From: Brassica napus
Lineage: Eukaryota; Streptophyta; Magnoliopsida; Brassicales; Brassicaceae
Assembly: GCF_020379485.1 (NCBI RefSeq)
Contig: NW_026016841.1
Span: 1 to 64,000 of the forward strand
DNA length: 64,000 nt
Reading direction: 5' to 3'
Shown: in pieces, positions 22,471-34,962 of the stretch
How the letters are laid out: each line of letters starts with the position of its first letter
Position numbering within the stretch: the stretch's first letter is position 1
Made by a program: the position numbers and the translations under genes
The notes under the pieces: generated by a model
What the model saw: only the letters and a program-made list of their open reading frames with translations
Database searches by the model: none
What the model was told of the DNA's origin: nothing

Positions 22471-22943
22471 GTAAGTCTTTCCAGTGTTAATTGGACCTGA
22501 AATTTTGCTAGTGTTAGCTCTGGACTCATATGCAATAAGCTCAATTACAGAGATAAATTTCGACCCGAATCACAAGACTATTAGTAGTAGTAGTAGCTGA
22601 CTGAGAAACATCCAAAAAACTCATCAAGCTCAAAAAGTTTCAGTTATACCACGCGAGAGGCTCAAGTAACTTCTTGTGTAGTTCAAGAAACGCCATAAAG
22701 CTTTGATAGACAAGCGGAAGCAAGAATGCATGTGCCGAGTTCACCTGGTATCAAAGACATCATGCAAGAAAACACGTCAGTTTTGTCACCAACAACAACA
22801 ATAACGTCGCCTGAACCACTTTCTCTGTATGCATCATCTGCGAAGATAATGATAATCACAAAGGAGGCAATTAGATCATATAAGAACAAGAACATATTAA
22901 TGTTTACTGAAAAATCTATAATGTAACTTGGGATCAGACTCAT
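22471..22943 (-). pseudogene. gene scrap with a P-loop-like motif, upstream half
   Basis: On the minus strand the frame from 22943 includes DDAYRESGSGDVIVVVGDKT and VFSCMMSLIPGE. A shifted frame then reads AFLLPLVYQSFMAFLELHKK and LLEPLAWYN, stop. Close to the copia insertion another stretch reads ISGPINTGKTYV, which fits the Walker A pattern GxxxxGK[ST]. Splice-like borders exist (TTTCAG before GTCCAATT; GTATGT at the insertion). The parts look like decayed exons of one gene, but I cannot identify it. Confidence 0.4.
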
Positions 22944-23067
22944 AGATCTTTCTCTGCAGAGCAGTTATATTTGTGTGGCTATTGAGAACCAAACCGACCT
23001 TTTCAAGTAAAAATATGATATGTTTTCAGAAACTGATCCTTTCATCTGGTATTCAATGTTATAATAA
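22944..23067. other. short spacer, nothing recognised
   Basis: No repeat end or coding frame could be assigned between the gene scrap and the Helitron end. Confidence 0.4.
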
Positions 23068-23916
23068 CTAGTACTTGCCCCGGGCTACGCCTGTTTTTTT
23101 TTCCACAAAAATGTTATATATTTTACTATTATATCATATATAATGTGTATATTGTAACTATACCTAAAATAATTGTTAAAAAATCTTTTTTAAAAAATCA
23201 GTATTACTTGTTTTAGTATTAAAAAGTACATTAGCCACAAAATATCTTAAATAGTTCTCCAGAAATCATAACTACTAAACTGAGAAATGTTTCTGACCTA
23301 CTACGCTATAATTTATTTATGTTATAGTTTACAAATCACAATTTTTTTCATTTTTGCGGTGTCAATTGAACCCACACTTCTTCACGTGGGTCCACTCCTG
23401 CCTATACATTTGTCATTTGCTCAAATTTTTTACACTTAGTTAAATAAATAAATTACATTGTTAATTTTATACATGTTACATACCCTAAAAAAAGTTTAGC
23501 CATTTAGGAAAATCATACGACTAATATGCTACAGTTAAGAGGAACCATGGCACAACTATTGGATGTTTGGTAATGACAAACTATTGTCAAGGTTTTATGT
23601 TTTTATTAAAATATGGGAAATGACTTGATTTAAATTACTGAATCTATGTTTTTGTTTTTCCTAAATGTAATAATATTTAGATAAAATCATTTGGGATAAA
23701 TATTTTATGATAAAGATCAAATTACATTTGATATTTGTTAAATTGTCATTAGTTATCTTCAAATGCTACTAAACAATAAAAATGTGGACATGGTGTATAT
23801 GTTTAGCCAAACTTAAAAACTTAAGGTGTATATTTTTGTTTGTAACACACTTAAGGTGTATATAATTTATCAAATATCGTTGTAGAAAGGGGACACGATC
23901 TTGCATGCATGCAGGT

Positions 23917-24050
23917 GAGTATTTCGTCCAACTGGGACTTGGTCAGGGCACAGAGACCCAATCCCTTGGAGTATTGAAAGATGCTTGGCTCGAAGAAAGA
24001 AACCTCGAGCCGCTTCTCGTAACCTTCGAAACCGATTGCGGATAAGCCAT
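23917..24050 (-). pseudogene. S-adenosylmethionine decarboxylase, N-terminal coding fragment
   Basis: The minus-strand translation contains [20 protein letters not shown] followed by [20 protein letters not shown] and EILT. This is the highly conserved N-terminus of plant S-adenosylmethionine decarboxylase, the enzyme that makes decarboxylated SAM for spermidine and spermine synthesis. The codons match a [10 protein letters not shown] start, but one base is missing directly after the ATG (24050), so the start is out of frame. Similarity ends abruptly at about 23917, before the catalytic serine region. This is therefore a captured 5' fragment, not a working gene. It lies inside Helitron E. Confidence 0.9.
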
Positions 24051-24156
24051 AAACACCATCAGGAATCAGCCGAAAAAAATCTTAGAAGAAAGTAAATTAT
24101 AAAGTGGAAATTGAAGAAATCTAAACTATATTAGGAGGGGGCTTCGTAAGATGTAA

Positions 24157-24315
24157 CCAAACAGAAGATTTGAGTTGCATTGTAGCAATCAGAAGATCTG
24201 AGTTTTTTGATTCCATTGTTAGGACAAACATCTTCAAGGCTGTAACCAAGGGGGGCTTCATAAGATAAGCAACTATTACTCTAGACTTCTTTTTACCACC
24301 TTTTGAATCCATCAT
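24157..24315 (-). pseudogene. conserved upstream ORF of the S-adenosylmethionine decarboxylase leader
   Basis: About 110 bases upstream of the coding fragment the minus strand starts ATGATGGATTCAAAAGGTGG (MMDSKGGKKKS), the start of the conserved leader peptide of plant S-adenosylmethionine decarboxylase mRNAs. This peptide represses translation when polyamines are high. After a one-base frame change the next frame reads SYEAPLGYSLEDVCPNNGIK, the invariant core of that peptide, then KLRSS. A TTAATTACAG acceptor-like site lies just upstream (about 24331). The leader is therefore captured with the gene, but frameshifted. Confidence 0.88.
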
Positions 24316-24562
24316 AATCTCCTTCACACGTTCTGTAATTAAGATAAACAAAATCATATGTTTAGGTGAAGAGGAACATAGATTCAGTGTTCAACAATCT
24401 CACAGTGAAAATTTATCACAATGATCATGTATTGAAGCCATGATAATCAAAAAAGGAATCTCAACAATTTTTTATTAACACCATAAATCTCAAGAGTGAT
24501 GACAATCTGCAATAATTTATCAAACAACAATCATGCGAACTTTCATAACATCTACAAAAAGG

Positions 24563-25800
<1,238 letters not shown>

Positions 25801-25941
25801 AAAAAAAAGGTTCAAGTGATTACACTAAGTTAATAATCAGATTTAATTTCTTATATAGTAGATTACACCATCATAGATAAATGAAAAGATTACAAATCAT
25901 AATCTCTTGGTTCGGAGCCATCCACAATCTGGTTCATTACA
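25801..25941 (-). repeat. 3' LTR of the old copia element, outer part diverged
   Basis: From about 25848 (TTCTTATATAGTAGATTACACC) to 25941 it aligns with 38907-39001 of the other LTR. The first 45 or so bases cannot be aligned. It ends ATCTGGTTCATTACA, i.e. TGTAATGAACC on the element strand. Confidence 0.75.
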
Positions 25942-28243
25942 CTCTCCCTTGGATGCCATAACCATTTAGAGTTTGTAATGTGCTTTAATGTTGTCTCATT
26001 AAAACCTTACCAGGAAAATCCAATTGGGTCAAAACCATAGTAAAGGAAAAAGAGTACAACACACATTACTCCCCCTGATTTGGACATTACTGAAGGTCCG
26101 TTGGACCTCTCCAATTTTCTGCAATCTGTGGGTGACGAAGATCTTGGGCAGATTATGCTTCGTCCTCGAACATGATAGTTGGTTCTTCTTTACCATCGGC
26201 CATGCCACAATCTGATCGAACATATTGAGTCATCGACCTCAAATACACACACACGAAATCTTGGATGATGTTGCTGTGATATGCGTGTACCACCATGTGT
26301 AAAACATAACCTGTCTAAAAACAAATCAACAAAACCAAATAACCCCTCTTTGGGCTGGTTAGTATAAAATAAACCAAAATCAAAGGCTTCTTCATCTTCC
26401 TTCTTATGGACCAATCAGATCAGTCTCTAAAACAAGACTTCTGCATCGTCCATCTCAGGACTAAATGGACTTCTTTATCGTCCACCTTTGGACTGAATGG
26501 ATCAGTGTCCAAAACAAGTGATCTCACGCCCATGTACTAGATAATGGGTGAGACTGGTCCATATTAAATCTCTTGAGTACCCTTTTCTGTATATACTATT
26601 TGATGCACAAGGATTTCATTGTTAATGTACTCAAGCTGTAATCCCAAACAAAACTTTGTTTTCCAAGATCTTTCATCTCAAACTGTTTCTTGAGATATTC
26701 AATTGTTTGGAAAATTGTATCCAGAGGTTCCTAGGATATTCAGATCATATACTTTGATGATTATCAATATTGTTCTCAAGAACTTGTTGTACTTTCAGCT
26801 CAATACCCTCTAGTACTTTCATTATCCAGTGGACCATATAAATATGCAGTCACTACATCAACTTGCTGCAAGTCTAATTTTCTCTCTTATATAGCCAGAC
26901 TTATGAAAAATATAAAAGTAGTTGCATCCACCACATGTGAGTATGTCTCCTCATAATCTATTACTGGTCTTTGTGAGAATCCTTGTGCAACATCAGCTTT
27001 ATATCTCACGATTTCTATTCCTCACAAGACCCATTTATATCCACTGGTTTTAACATCATATGGCGTCTTAATCATATGGTCAAATACGCCTTTCTTCTTT
27101 AAATTATTTAACCCCACGTTTCCATTCAATCCAATCTGTTCTACGAGTGCGCACTCTTATATTGACGTGGGTTCATGATCCTCACTTATATTCATAAATT
27201 CAAGTACTACCTTGTATGCAAATAAATCATCTTATGTCGACATTCCTTATTGGTTCCATTATGTTCCAAACATGATATAATCGATTGAGATTCATTATTA
27301 TCAGGACCTTTAATACTTTGCAGCTTGGCGTCCCAAGCTACATTGTTTGGTACCTGTACCTTAGAGCCGGCCGGCCTTATCTCCATGTCTGGGATGGTTT
27401 CCTTAGTAGCCCCAGATTTGGATTTTGATTATCATTCTCTGCACCTTTCTTTTGTTTCCGAGGATTCTTATCTTTTGGAACCTATTGGTCTACCACGTTT
27501 CATACGTTATTTAGACTCTGTAGCAACTTGACTGTGTCTCTTCTTGGACATCAAATTCGTTGGTGCTTTACAAGCTGGTTTATATATGACTTAGTCATTG
27601 TTTTTCGGGTCAGCAAATGAGTCTGGCAATTGATTAGCTAGCTTTTGTAAATGTATTATCTTTTGGACGTCTAATTCACATTCTTTAGTCCGAGGATCTT
27701 GCCAAGACAATGATGGTTGATTCCATGTAATCTCTTTTACTCTTTTACCAGCTTATTACTTTCTCCACCTAATCCGTATACCTGGCCTCAAACTGATCAC
27801 CAATATTTGGCTCAAGGTACTTAATAATCGTGGGAGAATCATATCCAACATATATCCCCATCCTCCTTTGAGATCCCATCTTAGTTCTCTGTGGTGGAGT
27901 AATTTGTATATAGACGGCACATCCAAATGTCTTACGATGGGATATGTCTTGCTCTTGACCCGTTATCTAATCGATGGGGAATATTTATGCTCACTAAATG
28001 GCCTGATGCGTATTAACTTAGATGCATGTAGATTTTGTGTGGTCCAAGCTCTGAATGAGAGTTTTGACCTCATAAGTAATGGTCTAGCAATCTGCTGTAT
28101 GCGTTTAATAAAAGATTTCGGCCAAGCCGTTCTTGGTATAGACATGTATCACGGAATTGTCCACACTTACCTCCATGGACATACCATAATCATTTAAACG
28201 CTTGGGACATGTATTCACCAGTATTATCTAGACATATAGTCTT
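25942..28243 (-). pseudogene. old copia integrase end, reverse transcriptase and RNase H remnants
   Basis: Translated on the minus strand, 27960-27800 gives the integrase end (TFGCAVYIQITPPQRTKMGS, then RRMGIYVGYDSPTIIKYLEP). Around 26900-26800 the RT motif LQQVDVVTAYLYGPLDNE is readable, the copia region with the first catalytic aspartate. Stops and frame changes are frequent, so only islands are recognisable. A small internal repeat near 26430-26510 (GACTtctGCATCGTCCATCTcaGGACT) lies downstream. No plus-strand frame here is credible. Confidence 0.78.
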
Positions 28244-30924
28244 TGTAAGACCCGATCCCGGCCTACTAGGCCGCGGTCGATGCCTCACGTCGCTCAGTCC
28301 ATACCAGGACCGAACCTCTAAAAATTTTTGCCCTTTATTTAAAACATCTCCCATAGGCGAGGGCTAACTCAGATCTTAGCTCAAGACTACCATAGTCTTT
28401 TCCTAGCTTAGATCAATACAACACATACGCAGCGGAATAGTATCTACTTAACCATTGGTCTAAAACCAATCTAACACTGGTCACCTCAGCTACTGGTCAG
28501 TAAACACAACTGCCAGCTAGCTCCAAGGTCGATCCTGAACCTAGACCAAGTCATACAATCAGAGGTTCCGTTCCCCTAAGCCATTCTATCTAGATCTATG
28601 CAACATTGACAGATCATACCTTTGCCACATTCCCGGAGCTTGTTAGCTCATTGTCCCAGCTGACTTAGCTGTCTTAGCTAGCTCACCCAGCTAGTTGAGC
28701 TGAACCACTTCACTTGAGGTTTGCTGCTCCGTTCCAGCTGATCGAGCTGCGAGGTAGCTTTGCCCAGCTCCCCGTCCACTCGTCCAACTCCCTTATACCA
28801 GCATAAACTCTTCCCTTGGGTACTTAGTCATTCAGCCAACCATCCCCACAGACATAAGTAACCCTTGAGAAGTCTTCAAACAGCTAAGGACATGCATCTG
28901 GCCCTTACCGGCTCATGCACTGTCCCACATCCTTTTTGCCTTATCAACTTATGATACCAAGTCCAGCTCATGGACTAACAATGCCCATCAGATCCTGAGT
29001 CAATTAACCAACCACCCCACATGACTCAGAACTGATGAGTCTCCATACTTCCTAATCAGTCATAGAACCATGTCCCACTGAACCTGATTAGTGTTGCCCT
29101 TACCACCGGTGCATCCTTTGATCAATCAGATCAGACACCTTGATCCATCATCCAAGGATCAGGTCATCAATCCTTGCCCATGATCAGGTCACACATGGCC
29201 TGCCTTACCAACGCCAAGGTTGATAACCAGCAATTCCTTATGATCAATATCATAAGTGACAATATGTTCCAGCACACAAACATATGATCAGATATCCTAA
29301 CACAAGGATCTGACCCCAATATGCCCTCAGGTGCAATATCGACCGCAAGCAAACCTGCTCCAAAAATCAATTAAAATTAATGACAATTCATGATAAATCA
29401 TAACTAACAGAATGGTCCAATCAGATTTCTCAGAACCGGCCTCCATCCCATAGATCTCGGCCAAGATCAGCCAAACCGGCCACCTTGACCATCTCGAAAT
29501 CAATCAGATAAAAATCCCCAAATACCATGATAATTCATGATAATTCACCACTAAGAGGATTCCAAAGTCAGATCGCCATAAATCCATCAGGAAGTAGGAG
29601 ATCCGGACTTAGCTGCCAAGAACAATCATCAAAAAATGTCAAATCTGACCCCTTTAAAAAGAGATCCAAATACCAAATAAAATTCATGATAAATCATGAC
29701 AATTCAGAAGAAAAATATTCCCATAATCAGATTCAAAAGAACCGGCTCAGATCATAGTGATCTCGGCCATGATCAGCCCACACAAGAACAAGGGGGCTTT
29801 CATGGGGATTTGATCAGGCGAAGGCCTTAAGATCGAAGGCCTTAAGATCGATAGATCCTTCCCTGTAATACCATAAAACAATCCATAGTACAATATATAT
29901 GAAGAGACAGAGTAGAAGAAGTCAAAGTAAGGAGTGGCCAATCGATCCAAACCGGTCAGACTCACACGGCCATCATCCGCGGCCTTGTCCGGTTACTCTT
30001 GGCCACACCTCTCACCTTAGGGTTACGATCTCCAGGGGCCGTCTCCTTCTCCTTCTCAATCTCCTTCTCCTTGTCTTTCTGCCTAGTATCCATCCTCTTG
30101 ATCTCACAAACAAACTCCACCGGAAACAACCAGGAACCACCATGGATCAGATCGTCCAACCGTCGGTTTACCTCTCTTTTCTCTCTGGAAGTTTGTCTGA
30201 GTTTTCTATCTTCTCTGTAATGATATTTTTGACAGGGAGGGACAAAAATACAAGGAATAAGTTGGATATAACTGCCCCCTTAACTGCCTGGATGAGCAGT
30301 TACCAAAAGAGAGCCAAATGGGGCGGTTTTCCCTTTTTCCCGTAACCGCCGCCTAGTAACTGCCTCTTGGCGGTTTTATTCCCATTTTAAATTCACGTCC
30401 TGGGCCTTCCTAGCCACCCCTGGACATGTATAAAACAAGCCCAAAGTGATTGCCCACGCCCATGGTTCAACCACAAGAGCCCACCGGCCCATCGGTACAC
30501 ATGGGTCGTCTACATGGCCCGGTCACTGTTTGGACCCGGTCCAACTGCCTAACACTTGAACACTCAGTCCAGCTGAGTTGAGCTGACCCCAGCTGAACCC
30601 AGCTGAGTCAGCTAGTAGTTCAGATAGTGTGAGCTAATTAATTCAATGTGAGCTAACTTCAAGTTGCACCTAGCTGACTGAGCTTGATCCAGACCTCGAC
30701 CAGCTCTTGGATCAGTCGTCCAGCTTCTTCTCTTCATCTTATTCAATCTTACTAAGTCCCTTGGTCTATTTCCAGGCCTATACTTAGGTTTCTCATGATC
30801 CATCCTGATCATTTACTTCATTACAGCTTGTTCACGATCAATTCCCATGATCTAAACCAAAGCAGTTCCATGTCTGTTGAAACGTATAGACCCTATGTCA
30901 AGTTCCAGGAACGGGGACATGACA
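28244..30924. mobile_element. 2681-bp TG...CA element flanked by GTCTT, probable solo LTR
   Basis: It starts TGTAAGACCCGATCC and ends GGGACATGACA, with a perfect 5-bp duplication GTCTT (28239-28243 and 30925-30929). The TG/CA ends plus 5-bp duplication fit an LTR retrotransposon footprint. No internal LTR pair, primer site or pol is visible, so a solo LTR is the simplest reading, although 2.7 kb is long for one. Inside are loosely repeated GATCTCGGCCAAGATCAGCC phrases (29455, 29760), AATTCATGATAAATCATGA phrases (29380, 29685) and a stretch rich in AGCTGA (28660-28760, 30570-30690). No ORF is convincing. Confidence 0.8.
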
Positions 30925-30929
30925 GTCTT

Positions 30930-31176
30930 TATTATGAAAAAGGGGCTCGTAGCCGTTTTACTGGTGATGGCCTAATGAGTTTCCCTTGTGTACATGCTAC
31001 ACACGTGAGATTCTTTGGGATAACTCTTCTTATCTTTTAATGTGTGCCTTTTGAATATCAATTTTCGCATCATGTTTGAACCAGTATGACCAATCTGGTT
31101 ATGCCATAAAGTGAATATTTTTCGCAGGCATTTAGCCTCTATAATCCTGATCTTGACATAGTAAAAACCAGTAGAG
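30930..31176 (-). pseudogene. old copia pre-integrase segment between the two insertions
   Basis: The minus-strand translation contains KIFTLWHNQIGHTGSNMMRK, the GAG-pre-integrase motif (LWHxRLGHP type) of copia elements. It is bounded by the duplicated target sites of the two neighbouring insertions, and it lies in the expected order between the gag part at 36 kb and the integrase at 28 kb. Confidence 0.82.
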
Positions 31177-32196
31177 TGTGAGGTTTTCAGAGCACAGGCT
31201 GTGTGTGGGCGTGCTGGATCAACCTCAACAGGTTGGGACTGATTCTTGTTCAACAATGAAAGAGAATAAGAGGTTAATGGAAGAATAAGAGAATGGTGAG
31301 TGTGTATGAGAGATTAAGTGAGAGATTGAGAGAATAGAGATTGAGAACGAGATTGAAGTAACCAGAATCAAAGACTAGAGAGTTTAGAGAGACAAAGTAT
31401 CATAAGATTATGAAGGAGGAGGGGAAATCCCCCTCTCTCTCTTAGAGAGTTACAAACGCCCCTTAAGGGTCTTTAAGTAGGAAAATACAAGTTGTAACTC
31501 ATAAACCCTAATCTAAGGATAAGAGATGGACAGTGGGGATTGTCTGATTTGAAATGGACGTCTAGGATTGGTCTTGGGAGCTTTAGCAATCTGAGTAGTG
31601 GAGCCTGATTGGAGGAGAGAATACTTGGCTATGAATGCACCAACATTACACCTGAATCTGTCCATAGATCAATCCAGGTTCATAGTCCAACTTGCTTCTT
31701 CCTTTACAGCCAAGGACAGCCTGTCATTGGACCACACATATCACTATCACGTTCAGATATGTCCAAGACAGCTCCCTTTGACTCCTTCTTGCACACAACA
31801 TCTTCTTGATGCTCTTTTGATACACTTGCTAAGCCCGGACCTTGCACATGCTCCGGGGGTGTACAGACATTAGAGGAACCGTACACTTGTGCCCTATTAT
31901 TGCACAAACACCAAATGACTCCAAATGGTCGAGATAAAGTGTTTCGGGTCGTCTTCGTCTTTACCGGTCCGTACAGTCCGTACGGCCGTCCGTACGGACG
32001 GCCCTAACTTTCCACCATCGACTATTTCCTCCTAAACTCCTCCAATGTCCTCTACAGATCAGTCTAAGTCCCTCCTGGACTTATCTTCACAAGATAGATA
32101 CTTCAGGGCACTCCTGAAGCTTGATTGAACTCTTCTGGACATCTTCTAGAGCTTGCCCTATTAATGTACAAGCTCTATCTCCTCTTCAGTTCAACA
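31177..32196 (-). repeat. 3' LTR of the non-autonomous element
   Basis: On the element strand it begins TGTTGAACTGAAG and ends CTGAAAACCTCACA. It contains a palindromic GC-rich cluster of GTCCGTACgG motifs (31970-32003), also present in the other LTR. Confidence 0.93.
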
Positions 32197-34962
32197 CTCC
32201 CCCTCAAGCTTGACTCTAGGAGATCCTAAGTCAAGCTTGGAACTCTGAAGAGTCTCCCTCATTAAAAACCTTACAAGGAAAACCCATTGGGACAAAATCT
32301 TGCAAGGGAAAAAGAGTAGAGATCTCCAAACCCTAGGGATTGGCCATTGAGCCTTTGTGCCTTAGAACCAGTGTGGTTGGACACAAAGGACTCTTGATCG
32401 TGGCCTAAACAGGTGCAGCAACACTTCAAGGCTTGCGCACACAACACACCTCAGCTTCACCTCTTCATGGAACCGGTTTGGGACTCCCCCTCTCAACAAG
32501 CTTCATAGCCTTCTTAGAAAGGCAAGGATGTGACCGGTTCATCTTTAACCATCAGTGAGGCTGAGAAAGACTTCAAACTATGCTTGCCCTCTTAATAGAA
32601 CTGGTTTGGATCTCCCCCTCTCAACAGACTTCACAGCCATCTTAGAGAAGCTAGGAAATGACCAGAAACATCTTTAGTGAGGCTCAAGCAATGGTACCTG
32701 ATACATTATCCCAAAGGTGCATCAGTACTTATCAAGAAACCAAGATTGCATCACATCAATGCATCACATTCCAATCGAAACACTTTATCATATCAAGCTT
32801 AAACAATGAAATGATGAGTGAATTGAATTGAATTAAGTTTAAGGGACACTTCCCTTTTGTTTTGGTGAGGAGTGGCTGGATTGGAAAGTCACTTGAATCC
32901 CTCACACTAGGCATAGGCTTGCAACCTCTACGGACACATCAACTTGTTGGAAGACTGTATGGATCCTTCAGCTTGAATATTAGCCTTCATACACACCCAA
33001 CCTAGAATAGCTCCGGTTGATGTCTCTTGAATGTAGTCCTTGCAGCCCTTCTCTCTTGGCCATTACAACCTCTTCATGGCAACACCAACTTGTTGGATGA
33101 CTGAGTCGGTTCATCAGCTTCTCTCCTCAACCACCTCATATTGAAGCCGCATTGAGAAAGAGCCTTCTTCCTCACCCAGCCCAGACTGCTCTGAACAATC
33201 TCTTGCCTAGACACGCCACTACCAAGACCCGGTTGATGATCCGTTGATGAAGTCCTTGCAAAGATTTGATAATGGACCATGAAACTTGCTCATTAACACT
33301 CCCCCTCAAGCTTAACTCCGAGAATAGGTGAGGAGCTAAGCTTGTGTAAGGTGTAAGCAATTTCATGGCCTTTGGACCACCGGTCTTCATAGACTTTTGT
33401 GATGGCCTTGGTCTTGTGAGCTGCTCTCTTCCTTATACCAGGAACTAGGGTGTTTGAATCACCATAGAGAGTCCTCACAAGACAAGCTCTCATTCTATAA
33501 TAACCCATGCTACACTTCCTGTAGACTATGGACTGAACATGTCCTATGGTATTATACAATGGCATCCTCTCATTGCATAATCAATCACACTACACTTCCT
33601 GTAGATTATGGATTAATACATCCAGTGATGATTTGCAATGGAACTAGATCTATTGTCTTCACACTTTGGTTTGGCTTGTCACTGTATCACTTCTTTGTGT
33701 ACCTAACATCACCACAACTCAATGCAAGATCAGATCATCCCATTGGGACCAAACCAAGATCATCCATCCTGTTTGATCACCAATGCCCAACAATATATAA
33801 AACTTGAAACAGCCAAACAATCAAGGCACAATCAAGCATATAATTTTTTTTTTTAAGTTCTCTAAATGCAATGCAAGCTAACATCAGTCCATTTGCAATT
33901 TAGGCTCAGTTTTAAATTCATCAATACATGAATGCACAATCTTAAAGCATTAGCTATGTGAATGCAACAGGTTCAATCCATGAGAGCAGTATTAAAGCTA
34001 TGCACAACAGTTCCAATCAATACCAATGATGCAAGAAACTTAGACAGTTTCTAATTGATGCAAGACAATCAATGATGGATTAAACATAGGCAATAGCATC
34101 AGAGAACAATAGGATTGAACTTAGACAGAATGAGACATGCTTATGTATGCAAAACAGCTTTTCAAACATGATGCAAGCAGCAGAGACATTCTACTCAATT
34201 TTACAACACATTCATGATGATTTCAAGCTATGGCAATACACAAGACAATGCAATGAACAAGGCATGAGATCCTGGGATTTAAAACACTACTCAATGCATA
34301 CTAACCAATGCAACAGCAAAACAACTTCAGTACCATTATGCACGTAGCTTAGACATTCTACTAGATGCTACAATCATTAATGACACTTTAGTTATGGCAA
34401 TCACAACAAGATGATGCAAAACAGAATCCGCAGGACTTAACCACACCACACAACACAACCATAACATAAAGACACAAGCTTTAAACAAGGGAAGGAGGTT
34501 TAGCTTACAGCCAAGGAACCTGTGCTGGTTCCTTGAACCTCCAAGGCAATATGAATCATAAATGGACAGATCTGAGCTGTTGGTTTGAGAACCAACATCT
34601 CCTTCTTTGCCTGGCCTTTCTCCTTGAACCCACCATGCCAAAGACACCTCCTTTCACCATGTTTGAGTCGCCACCACAAGACACAAGTAGAAAGCTTTCT
34701 TCTTGAAAGGTTCTTCTTGGACATAGAATAGGAAAGGCTTGGACATGCTTCCAATGGCCTTATTTCTTCAGGACGGACATGAGAGAGTGTAGAACGACTA
34801 AGGACAGCTCCTGGACACCATGGATGAGCACATCTTCTTCTTGAAGAGGTTGAACAGCCGACTGGACCATGAAGCTTCTTCTTGGCTTGAAATGGCATGG
34901 GAGTGAGCTTGTGCTTGAGCGGAAGCTGGAACCAAGTTCTGATGAACCTGGCTCTGATACCA
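32197..34962 (-). other. non-coding interior of the non-autonomous element
   Basis: No retroelement protein motif was found in any frame. Purine-tract-like sites recur on the minus strand: next to the LTR (32197), and near 32483, 32617 and 33298. The last, with AAGCTTGAGGGGGAG, is nearly identical to the true tract. Part of the interior (33840-34400) is rich in CAATGCA phrases. The 34500-35042 minus frame runs across the LTR border and is not a gene. Confidence 0.7.

Larger units (their letters stand above)
23068..24460 (-). mobile_element. Helitron-like element E, 3' end clear, 5' end not found
   Basis: On the minus strand the sequence GGCGTAGCCCGGGGC stands close before CTAG (23068-23071), matching the 3' hairpin and terminus of element B. 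The 5' end (TCTATACTAATA type) was not found, so 24460 is an estimate. The element carries the S-adenosylmethionine decarboxylase fragment in its own orientation. The part at 23100-23890 is AT-rich with no gene. Confidence 0.6.

Noticed and set aside
27868..28197. A 109-codon plus-strand frame
   Set aside because: The minus strand here encodes copia integrase; the plus frame is its shadow.
29899..30345. A 148-codon plus-strand frame
   Set aside because: It lies inside the probable solo LTR, has no recognised domain and competes with several equal frames on both strands.
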